Source: JARDZI01 sp041639705 (GTDB lineage: Bacteria > Bacillota > Clostridia > Clostridiales > Caloramatoraceae). From it: 22,320 nucleotides of DNA. Shown here piece by piece: positions 8,168 through 15,307 of this stretch. Position 1 is the stretch's first letter. Each line of letters starts with the position of its first letter. Under the pieces are notes generated by a model, which ran no database searches, was not told the origin of the DNA, and saw only the letters and a program-made list of their open reading frames with translations. Where the stretch lies: contig JBEQBT010000020.1 in assembly GCA_041639705.1 (NCBI GenBank), forward strand, positions 1 to 22,320, in the 5' to 3' direction. The position numbers and the translations under genes were made by a program.

Positions 8168-8190
8168 AACCTAGCTGCAGGAGGTGGTAT

Positions 8191-8226
8191 ATGGTAAAGT
8201 TAAATTTTGCATATAAAAATAAATAA
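8191..8226 (+). CDS. 11-codon leader ORF ending at the glmS ribozyme cleavage site
   Basis: An ATG with a strong AGGAGGTGG ribosome binding site (8179-8187) opens an ORF for MVKLNFAYKNK. Its TAA stop (8224-8226) lies one base before the ribozyme scissile bond (8227/8228). A ribosome at the stop codon would cover the start of the ribozyme fold. The product resembles nothing known to me, so any role would come from translation itself. The position could be chance. Confidence 0.4.
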   Translation: MVKLNFAYKNK

Positions 8227-8381
8227 AGCGCCGGAACTTGTAATGTTGAGAGATAGCTCAAATAATATAAGTTGACGAGGACAGGGTTAATCGAATTATC
8301 GGCGGGTGCCCTGCGGATTACCAACGAAATAGGCCTTACAAAACCTGAAAGTGATTTCAGGGACAAAAGGGCTGGGTAATT
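8227..8381 (+). ncRNA. glmS ribozyme
   Basis: The conserved core is present in order: AGCGCCGGAACTTG at the cleavage site (scissile bond between A8227 and G8228), AGTTGACGAGG at about 8270, CAGGGTTAATCGAATTATCG followed by GCGGGTGCCCTGCGG, and the 3' domain closed by pairing of GATTACC (8316-8322) with GGTAATT (8375-8381). This RNA uses glucosamine-6-phosphate as cofactor to cut itself; the cut message is degraded, which lowers GlmS when its product is plentiful. It lies 121 bases ahead of glmS. Confidence 0.95.
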
Positions 8382-8401
8382 AAAAAAAGAATATTTTTTA
8401 T

Positions 8402-8494
8402 GAGGTTAGAAGCTGGAGAATAGATAAAGGCATAATATTTATAGTATGCTTCTAACATTTAAGATCCAGCACATAACCTCCATTTGAGAGGAGA
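8402..8494 (+). promoter_or_regulatory. glmS leader segment with two exclusive foldings
   Basis: Fold A pairs 8402-8408 with 8474-8480 (7 bp) and 8412-8417 with 8465-8470 (6 bp). Fold B is a perfect 9-bp helix of 8405-8413 with 8448-8456. They share bases and cannot coexist. In fold B the CCTC at 8477-8480 is free to pair with GAGG (8488-8491) in the Shine-Dalgarno; in fold A it is occupied. That would make it a translational switch, but the last pairing is only 4 bp. Confidence 0.35.
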
Positions 8495-8502
8495 TTAATT
8501 AT

Positions 8503-10332
8503 ATGTGTGGAATAGTTGGATATATAGGCAAAAAACAGGCAGCGCCTATATTAATAGAGGGATTAACAAAGCTTGAATATAGAGGATATGATTCAGCAGG
8601 TGCTGCTATAGTTAATAATGGAATAATAACTATAGAAAAGTGCAAGGGTAGACTTATTAATCTTGAAAATAAATTAAAGGAAAATCCACTTGAAGGGACT
8701 GTAGGAATTGGACATACAAGATGGGCAACCCACGGAGAACCATCGGATGTTAACTCCCATCCCCATGCAAATAAGGATATGACAATTAGTGTTGTTCACA
8801 ATGGTATAATTGAAAACTATATGAAAATAAAAGAGTGGCTAATATCTGTTGGTTATGAGTTCTTTACTGAAACAGATACAGAAGTTATTCCTAATCTTAT
8901 TGATTTCTTCTATGAAGGAGACCTTCTAAAAGCAGTAATGAAGGCACTTGATAAAATAGAAGGAACCTATGCATTTGGAGTTGTATCAAGTAAAGAACCA
9001 GACAAAATAATAGCAGTTAAGAAGGATAATCCACTAATTGTAGGATTAGGTGATGGAGAAAACTTTATTGCCTCTGATGTTCCTGCAATACTAGCACATA
9101 CAAGAGACGTATATTTCCTAAATGATGAAGAGATAGTTGTGCTCACAAGGGATAAGGTTGAGGTTTTAACAAAGGAAGGACTTCCAGTTAAAAAGGAAGT
9201 ATTCCATGTAACCTGGGATGCCCAGGCTGCAGAAAAGGGTGGATATGAACACTTTATGCTTAAAGAAATCCATGAACAGCCAAAGGCAATTAGAGATACT
9301 ATGACCTCAAGAATAATGCATGATACTGATGATATAAAGCTTGACAATATAAAGCTTACAGCTGAGGAACTTAAGAATATTGATAGAATATTTATAGTTG
9401 CATGCGGTACAGCATATCATGCAAGTATAGTTGGAAAGTATGCTATTGAAAAGCTTGCAAGAATTCCTGTAGAAGTAGATATTGCATCTGAATTTAGATA
9501 CAGAAATCCAATTGTAACAGATAAAACACTTGTTATAATAATAAGCCAGTCTGGGGAAACACTAGATACTCTAGCAGCACTTAAGGATGCAAAATCAAAG
9601 GGCGCAAGAATAATAGCAATAACTAATGTAGTTGGAAGTTCAATTTCAAGGGAAGCTGACGATGTATTATACACATGGGCTGGACCTGAAATTGCAGTTG
9701 CTTCAACGAAAGCATATACAACACAGCTTATATCCATGTATATTATTGCATTGTACCTTGCAAGACTGACAGATAGAATGTCAGTAGAAGAATACAGGTT
9801 AATGAGAGATGAAATGCTGGAACTTCCTGAAAAGGCAGAAGAAGTGTTGAGAAGAAAGGAAGAGCTTCAGAAGTTCGCATCAAGAACTTACCTACAAAGG
9901 GATATGTTCTATCTAGGACGCGGCTTAGATTATGCAGTAGCACTTGAGGGAGCATTAAAGCTTAAAGAAATATCATATATACATGCAGAAGCCTATGCAG
10001 CAGGAGAATTAAAGCATGGCCCAATAGCATTAATAGAAAAGGGAGTGCCTGTAATAATGCTTGCGACTCAGGTTGACCTGTTTGAAAAGTCACTTAGTAA
10101 TATAAAAGAAGTTGTAGCAAGGGGAGCTAAGGTTGTTGGAATAGCATTCGATGGGTTCACAGAAATAGAGCAATCCACAGATCATGCAGTATATATTCCA
10201 AAAACAATGCCTATATTTGCACCAGTATTATCAGTAATACCACTCCAGCTACTAGCATACTATGCAGCTGTAGAAAAGGGCTGTGACGTTGATAAGCCGA
10301 GGAATTTAGCAAAAAGCGTAACGGTGGAATAG
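8503..10332 (+). CDS. glmS: GlmS, glutamine-fructose-6-phosphate aminotransferase
   Basis: A 609-residue enzyme that makes glucosamine-6-phosphate from fructose-6-phosphate and glutamine, the committed step of amino-sugar synthesis. The N-terminal glutaminase domain starts MCGIVGYIG with Cys2 as the nucleophile once Met1 is removed; RWATHG and the HNGIIENY loop follow. Two sugar-isomerase (SIS) domains contain CGTAYHAS, SQSGETLDT and EGALKLKEISYIHAEAY. The C-terminus ends DKPRNLAKSVTVE, the conserved tail whose DNA is the docking site for Tn7 TnsD. GAGAGGAGA precedes the start. Expression should be controlled by the ribozyme upstream. Its natural terminator is no longer adjacent, because a Tn7-like element begins 24 bases after the stop. 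Confidence 0.98.
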   Translation: MCGIVGYIGKKQAAPILIEGLTKLEYRGYDSAGAAIVNNGIITIEKCKGRLINLENKLKENPLEGTVGIGHTRWATHGEPSDVNSHPHANKDMTISVVHNGIIENYMKIKEWLISVGYEFFTETDTEVIPNLIDFFYEGDLLKAVMKALDKIEGTYAFGVVSSKEPDKIIAVKKDNPLIVGLGDGENFIASDVPAILAHTRDVYFLNDEEIVVLTRDKVEVLTKEGLPVKKEVFHVTWDAQAAEKGGYEHFMLKEIHEQPKAIRDTMTSRIMHDTDDIKLDNIKLTAEELKNIDRIFIVACGTAYHASIVGKYAIEKLARIPVEVDIASEFRYRNPIVTDKTLVIIISQSGETLDTLAALKDAKSKGARIIAITNVVGSSISREADDVLYTWAGPEIAVASTKAYTTQLISMYIIALYLARLTDRMSVEEYRLMRDEMLELPEKAEEVLRRKEELQKFASRTYLQRDMFYLGRGLDYAVALEGALKLKEISYIHAEAYAAGELKHGPIALIEKGVPVIMLATQVDLFEKSLSNIKEVVARGAKVVGIAFDGFTEIEQSTDHAVYIPKTMPIFAPVLSVIPLQLLAYYAAVEKGCDVDKPRNLAKSVTVE

Positions 10333-10356
10333 GGTATAAATGATGGCTTGTCCTGA
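10297..10356 (+). other. attTn7 attachment site
   Basis: The last codons of glmS, encoding PRNLAKSVTVE, plus 24 bases beyond the stop. In Tn7, TnsD binds this coding segment and directs insertion a fixed distance downstream. Here the transposon terminus TGT starts at 10357, 25 bases after the stop, the same distance as for Tn7 in E. coli. The extent of protein contact is inferred from Tn7. Confidence 0.75.
10352..10356. repeat. Target site duplication CCTGA (glmS side)
   Basis: CCTGA immediately precedes the TGT terminus and is repeated at 22055-22059 immediately after the ACA terminus. Five bases is the duplication length of Tn7-family transposition. Confidence 0.85.
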
Positions 10357-10442
10357 TGTAACTTTATAAAAAAGTTCAACCGTTTATAAAATAATTTAAC
10401 CGTTTTGAAAAAAGTTCAACTATTTATAAAAAAGTTGAATCG
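10357..10442 (+). repeat. glmS-proximal transposon end with four abutting 20-bp TnsB sites
   Basis: After the terminal TGTAAC come four head-to-tail 20-bp units at 10363, 10383, 10403 and 10423. Unit 1 is TTTATAAAAAAGTTCAACCG; units 2 to 4 keep the AAAAAAGTT core with a few changes, unit 2 (TTTATAAAATAATTTAACCG) being the most diverged. In Tn7 nomenclature this is the right end, where TnsB sites also abut or overlap. The units are inverted relative to the three distal sites. Confidence 0.88.
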
Positions 10443-10459
10443 GAAGTATTTATTATGGA

Positions 10460-10487
10460 TATGCTATATTTTAGAGAATGTAGTATA
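10460..10487 (+). promoter_or_regulatory. Probable tnsABC promoter with overlapping operator
   Basis: TGCTATATT (10462-10470) is an extended -10 element. It lies in an imperfect inverted repeat, TATGCTATAT, 8 bases, ATGTAGTATA. The same motif occurs in the relic end at 22102-22127 while flanking sequence has drifted, so it is under selection or recently shared. A repressor, perhaps a transposon protein, may bind it; no separate regulator gene is visible in the element. Confidence 0.5.
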
Positions 10488-10516
10488 TAAAAAATTATAA
10501 ACAAATATAAGAATGT

Positions 10517-10565
10517 AAAAAAACTGCGCATTCTCATCTAAGGTGAGAATGCGCAGTTTTTCTCT
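10517..10565 (+). terminator. Bidirectional hairpin terminator between transposon end and tnsA
   Basis: A perfect 17-bp stem (10520-10536 with 10544-10560, loop of 7) has an A run before and a T run after, so it can terminate on both strands. Situated between the probable promoter and the tnsA Shine-Dalgarno, it would stop readthrough from glmS and could act as an attenuator for tns expression. The relic element keeps an equivalent hairpin with compensating G-U pairs at 22159-22191. Confidence 0.8.
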
Positions 10566-10586
10566 TTATAAATGGAGGTAAAGTGA

Positions 10587-11426
10587 ATGGCTAAAAGAAA
10601 AAGAAACTTGGATGCAGCAAAAATAATTAAGGAAGGAAGAGGTACAGGAAAAGGAAACAAATATAAACCCTGGATTAAAATTCAGGATGTGTCTTCTTTA
10701 GGTAGATCAAGTAGGTTAAGAGGAATAAAAACAGGAAGACAACATGAGTTTTTATCAGATATGGAAAGAAATTATTTCTTTTTTTTAGAGTACTCAGACA
10801 AGGTTGAAGATATAAGAGAACAGTTTCCACTGCTTCCTATTGAAGAGACAATACTTATTGCTAATGAGCTGGGTATAGAGCATCCTAAGAACCCTGAAAC
10901 AGGAGAATTTATTGTTATGACTACGGATTTCTTAGTATCTATAAATGATAACAATAAATTTTATGAAGTAGCTAGAACAATAAAATCTAAAGATGATCTT
11001 ATGAATAAAAGAATACTAGAAAAGTCTGAGATTGAGAAATGGTATTGGGAAAAGAAAGGCATTAATTGGGGGATAGTTACTGAAGGAGAAATAGATAAGG
11101 TTATAGCAAACAATATAAGTTTAGTTCACGGGTATAAAGAGATAGGAACAATAGATAGCTTTAGTGATATTGAAGCCAGTGAATTGAAGGATTTAATATA
11201 CGAATTTATAAGAAAGATAATTGATAATCCTAAAGCTATGAGAACTATATGTAATGAGTTTGATAATGAAATGTGTTTAGAAAAAGGAAGTAGTCTTTGC
11301 ATATTTAAATATCTGGTAATAAACAAAATTATTGAAATAGATATAACAGAAAAAATTAGTGTTAATAAAACTATACCAAGTATAAGTGTAGTAGAAAAAT
11401 CAATTAAGAGGGTGGAAGCAATATGA
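10587..11426 (+). CDS. tnsA: TnsA, transposon 5'-end endonuclease
   Basis: A 279-residue protein of the restriction-endonuclease-like fold that cuts the 5' ends of Tn7 elements and, with TnsB, produces cut-and-paste transposition. Catalytic candidates match the Tn7 enzyme: E60 in DMERNYFFFLEY, D114 in MTTDFLVS and K133 in ARTIKSKDD. The residue two before the lysine is T131, whereas Tn7 TnsA has a glutamine there. The C-terminal half corresponds in size to the TnsC-binding domain. GGAGGT lies 7 bases before the ATG. Its stop overlaps the tnsB start as ATGA. The presence of TnsA implies excision without cointegrates. Confidence 0.92.
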   Translation: MAKRKRNLDAAKIIKEGRGTGKGNKYKPWIKIQDVSSLGRSSRLRGIKTGRQHEFLSDMERNYFFFLEYSDKVEDIREQFPLLPIEETILIANELGIEHPKNPETGEFIVMTTDFLVSINDNNKFYEVARTIKSKDDLMNKRILEKSEIEKWYWEKKGINWGIVTEGEIDKVIANNISLVHGYKEIGTIDSFSDIEASELKDLIYEFIRKIIDNPKAMRTICNEFDNEMCLEKGSSLCIFKYLVINKIIEIDITEKISVNKTIPSISVVEKSIKRVEAI

Positions 11427-13585
11427 TATCCATTAATTCAGTTTTTAAATATGTGGATAATGAAAATGGAGAAAGAATAAGGATTATTAACATTATTGAA
11501 TTTTATGTGTACCTAGTAAATATTGATGCAGTAACATCAATGCCTAGAAAAGAATTATTAAATACTATTGATGAAGAAATTGGCGGAGAAAAATTAATAG
11601 CTATAAAAGATCCATTTTCAAGAATAATTAACGAAAAAGAACTCTCAGAACTTCAAATTAGTAAAAGAGATGCAGCTTGGGAGTTTATTGAAAAGTTTTG
11701 GGAAACAAACAAATATGAACTTTTAGAAAAAAATCATAGAGAAAATAAACTTATAGAAATAGCTAATACTTCAGGACTAAGTTTGACAAAAGTAAAAAGG
11801 ATATTTAGTAGGTATTGGCAAAGAGGCATGAATAAAAATGCTTTACTACCTGATTATATAAACTCTGGAGGTAAAGGAAAAGAAAAAAAATTATCTGAAT
11901 TAAAAGTAGGAAGGCCAGCAAATGTAGAATATTTAGGAGATTCTATAGAAGGAATTAACATAACTGATGATGTGAAAAAACATTTTCAGTTTGTCATAAA
12001 TAAATATTACAGAAATAATAAAAAGATATCTTTAAAAGAAACATACACTCTATTGCTTAGAGATTTCTATTCGGATGTATATAGAGAAAATAATGAGGTC
12101 AAACATATCGTTTGGGATAATGAAAGAATACCTAAATATAATCAATTTTATTATTGGTTTAAGAAGTTTGAAGACGTTAAAAAGGATATTGTGCTAAGAG
12201 ATAGTGACAAAGAATTTAATTTAAACCATAGACCATTGCTAAGTAATTCTACAATTGAAACAGATGGTCCAGGAACAAGATTTCAAATTGATGCAACCAT
12301 AGGTGATGTTTATTTAGTAAGTTCTTTAAATAGAAAAAGAATTATAGGGAGACCAATTGTATACGCAATAATTGATGTATATTCTAGATTAATTACAGGG
12401 ATTTATGTTGGATTAGAAGGACCATCTTGGCTTGGAGCTATGATGGCATTAGATAATATGATTACTGATAAGGTTGAATTTTGTAAAGGGTATGGAATAG
12501 AAATAACTGAGGACCAATGGCCTTCAAAACATTTGCCTGATATTATAATAGCTGACAGAGGAGAATTTGAAGGTTATTCACCTGAAAATATAATTAATAA
12601 TTTGAATGTCAAAATAGAAAATACTTCCCCTTATCGGGGTGATTTAAAAGGTATAGTTGAAAGAAACTTTAGGACCTTAAATACTAAAGTAAAGCACAAA
12701 ACTCCTGGTGCGATTCAAAAGGAATTCAGAAAAAGAGGAGATAAAGACTATAGATTAGACTCAACTTTAACAATTGAAGAGTTCACAAGGTTATACATAA
12801 ATATTGTATTGCATCATAATAGAAGTCTTATAGAAAAGTATCCTATTGAAAAAGAAATGCTAGAAGATCAGATACTTCCTATACCGATTCAACTTTGGAG
12901 CTGGGGAATTGAAAATAAAAAAGGTAGATTAAAGACAGTAGATAGAGAGCTATTAAGATTAAACATTCTTCCAAGGGGAAAAGCAAGTGTTTCGAGGGCG
13001 GGAATTAAATTTAAAGGATTATTGTATAGTTCAGATAAAGCTATTAGTCAACAATGGTTTATAAAACCCACAACTAGCAGTATTGAAATTGTACATGATC
13101 CAAGGAACATTAATAAAATATATATTCCACATGAGAATGGCTTAGGTTATGAAGAATGTTATTTACTGGAGACCTGTAATCAATATAAAAATTGCCTATT
13201 AGAAGAAATAATTTTTAATCAGGAATTATTAACTGAATTAAAAGAGAAACATTTAAGAGAGCAAAATCAAAGTGATATTGATTTAGAAGAGGAAATAGAA
13301 AAAATAGTTAAAGAGGCTAAGACAGCAAAAACAAGGGAATTAGATTTTAATGAAAGTAAAAATAGACAGCTTAAAGGCATAAGTAATAACAGATTTGTGG
13401 AAAAAGAAATGAATAGAGAAACAGAAGCTTTTATAATTGGTGAAGAAAAAAGTAATGAAAATGGTGCTACTGAATTAATAGAATTACCAATTAGAAAAAC
13501 TGAGGCTTATGAAAAGCAATCCCAAGGTAATGATAAAATAATGGAATTGCTAAAAAAGAAAAGAGATGAAAGACGTGAAAAATAA
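11423..13585 (+). CDS. tnsB: TnsB, DDE transposase
   Basis: A 720-residue transposase that binds the end repeats and carries out 3'-end cleavage and strand transfer. The RNase H-like catalytic core has D290 (RFQIDATIG), D378 (IIIADRGEFEG) and E413 (GDLKGIVERNFRTLN). These spacings (88 and 35) equal those of Tn7 TnsB as I recall them. Residues 1-270 should hold the helix-turn-helix modules recognising the 20-bp sites; the last 130 residues are charged and helical and would contact TnsC. The start codon overlaps the tnsA stop by 4 bases. The triad is intact. Confidence 0.94.
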   Translation: MISINSVFKYVDNENGERIRIINIIEFYVYLVNIDAVTSMPRKELLNTIDEEIGGEKLIAIKDPFSRIINEKELSELQISKRDAAWEFIEKFWETNKYELLEKNHRENKLIEIANTSGLSLTKVKRIFSRYWQRGMNKNALLPDYINSGGKGKEKKLSELKVGRPANVEYLGDSIEGINITDDVKKHFQFVINKYYRNNKKISLKETYTLLLRDFYSDVYRENNEVKHIVWDNERIPKYNQFYYWFKKFEDVKKDIVLRDSDKEFNLNHRPLLSNSTIETDGPGTRFQIDATIGDVYLVSSLNRKRIIGRPIVYAIIDVYSRLITGIYVGLEGPSWLGAMMALDNMITDKVEFCKGYGIEITEDQWPSKHLPDIIIADRGEFEGYSPENIINNLNVKIENTSPYRGDLKGIVERNFRTLNTKVKHKTPGAIQKEFRKRGDKDYRLDSTLTIEEFTRLYINIVLHHNRSLIEKYPIEKEMLEDQILPIPIQLWSWGIENKKGRLKTVDRELLRLNILPRGKASVSRAGIKFKGLLYSSDKAISQQWFIKPTTSSIEIVHDPRNINKIYIPHENGLGYEECYLLETCNQYKNCLLEEIIFNQELLTELKEKHLREQNQSDIDLEEEIEKIVKEAKTAKTRELDFNESKNRQLKGISNNRFVEKEMNRETEAFIIGEEKSNENGATELIELPIRKTEAYEKQSQGNDKIMELLKKKRDERREK

Positions 13586-15254
13586 TGAAGTAATAATTAC
13601 TTTAAAAGGTGAATATGAGAAAGCTATTTATAAACCACAAGAGTTAGCTGAGTATAAAAATAATCCCTTTATTGAAGCATTGCCTAATATTTTTAATGAG
13701 GAAGATGTTGTGGATAAATTCACCCTATTTCCACAAATAAACAATGAAGATAGAATTAAGCCATCAAATATAAGGTACCATATTATAAAAAGAGCTAAAA
13801 ATTTTGTTCAGCCTCTGCCAATTCATATTATTTTAGAAAGAAGATTATCAGCATTAATAAGAAGGGGATATTTAGCTAGAAATCCAATAGATAAAGTTTT
13901 TTTTGAACGGTTAAAAATATTGAATGAGCTAAAAGATGAAGTTACAAATGATAAAGTTATTAATGAAAGAATGAGTCATATTAGGTCAACAGCAGATAGT
14001 TTCTCAGTTATAGGGATCTCAGGTATCGGAAAAACTACAGCTATTGAAAGACTTCTATTGATGTATCCTCAAATAATAAAACATGAGGAATATGAAGGAC
14101 AATATTTTAGTAGAACTCAAATAGTATGGTTGAAAATAGATTGCCCTTATGATGGCAGTTTATCAACTCTATGTAAGAGCTTTTTTAAAGTAATAGATGA
14201 TTTATTGGGTACTAGATATTTAGAAAAGTTTGGTTATGCAAATAGAATAACTTCAACAATGATGCTTCACATGACAACTTTAGCAAGTATGTATGGCATA
14301 GGTGTGCTGGTAATTGATGAAATACAACATTTATTAAATGCTAAAAATGATATGGAGGATATGCTTAACTTTTTTGTTACTTTAAGCAATACAGTAGGCA
14401 TTCCTACGGTTCTAATAGGTACAAGTAAGGCTCAGCAACTGTTTAGTGGGAACTTTAGGCAAGCCAGGAGAGCAGCAAGTGAAGGAGCTATAATGTGGGA
14501 TAGGATGTCAAAGGAAAGTGAAGAATGGAATTTCTTTTTAGAGACATTGTGGGATTTTCAGTGTTTACAGGAAGAAACCAAACTATCAAAGGAAATTAAA
14601 GAAGCGTTTTATGATGAATGTCAAGGTATTACCGCAGTTGCAGTTAATTTATACATACTTGCTCAAGAAAGAGCATTATCACAGGGGAAAGAAAAAATTA
14701 CAGTTGGCATTATAAGGGATACAGCAAAAGTGGATCTATATATGATTCAACCAATGATCAAGGCACTTAGAAATAATAATATTTTTGAAATAATGCAATA
14801 TGAGGATATATCTATAAATCTAGATGATATAGCAATCAATTATAAAAGTGATATGGAACTTAACGGAAGAGTTCGTGAAGCATTTAATGAAAGAAAAAAA
14901 TCCATAGAATTAATAAGAAGAAGTACTGTGGAAAATCTTATCTTTGATTTAAAATCAATGGATTTATTTAAAAATCTAGATGAAGTAGAAATTAAAAAAA
15001 TATGTGAGAGAACCGTTAATGAAGCTAGTGTTAATGAGGAATATAGTAGTTTAAAGAAAGTGGTTTTACAAAAGGCTTTAGATCAAGAAGAAAAGGAAAA
15101 GCACAATAATGAGAAAGTTAAAAAAACAGAAACAAAAAATCAGGAGTTAATAGCTTTATATGAGAAAGCAAAAAAAGATAAAGTACATCCTTATGATGTA
15201 CTAAAAAATAATGGATATATTAAAAATCCAATAAATGAATTTTTAAAAGCTTAA
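13566..15254 (+). CDS. tnsC: TnsC, AAA+ transposition regulator
   Basis: A 562-residue ATPase, close to the 555 residues of Tn7 TnsC. Walker A is GISGIGKTTAIERLL near residue 150 and Walker B VLVIDEIQHLL near 250; the sensor-like stretch PTVLIGTSKAQQLF follows. TnsC assembles on DNA at the site chosen by TnsD and recruits TnsAB; it also confers target immunity. The start lies within the tnsB 3' end (20-base overlap), pointing to coupled translation. The C-terminal 80 residues are lysine/glutamate-rich and probably coiled. Confidence 0.92.
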   Translation: MKDVKNNEVIITLKGEYEKAIYKPQELAEYKNNPFIEALPNIFNEEDVVDKFTLFPQINNEDRIKPSNIRYHIIKRAKNFVQPLPIHIILERRLSALIRRGYLARNPIDKVFFERLKILNELKDEVTNDKVINERMSHIRSTADSFSVIGISGIGKTTAIERLLLMYPQIIKHEEYEGQYFSRTQIVWLKIDCPYDGSLSTLCKSFFKVIDDLLGTRYLEKFGYANRITSTMMLHMTTLASMYGIGVLVIDEIQHLLNAKNDMEDMLNFFVTLSNTVGIPTVLIGTSKAQQLFSGNFRQARRAASEGAIMWDRMSKESEEWNFFLETLWDFQCLQEETKLSKEIKEAFYDECQGITAVAVNLYILAQERALSQGKEKITVGIIRDTAKVDLYMIQPMIKALRNNNIFEIMQYEDISINLDDIAINYKSDMELNGRVREAFNERKKSIELIRRSTVENLIFDLKSMDLFKNLDEVEIKKICERTVNEASVNEEYSSLKKVVLQKALDQEEKEKHNNEKVKKTETKNQELIALYEKAKKDKVHPYDVLKNNGYIKNPINEFLKA

Positions 15255-15289
15255 TAAGTTTGCTTAAATCAGGGGGTGGGAGGTTAAAA

Positions 15290-15307
15290 ATGTTAAGGAA
15301 AGGATGA
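15290..15307 (+). promoter_or_regulatory. Five-codon ORF coupled to the tniQ start
   Basis: GGGAGG (15278-15283) serves an ATG at 15290 that reads MLRKG and stops at TGA 15305-15307. This stop overlaps the ATG at 15304 as ATGA, the classical arrangement for translational coupling. It is in the same frame as the main tniQ ORF, so it could alternatively be the true start interrupted by a nonsense codon. Confidence 0.4.

Noticed and set aside
8043..8190. T-box or known riboswitch ahead of glmS
   Set aside because: No T-box antiterminator sequence and no familiar aptamer core; left as an unassigned structured RNA.
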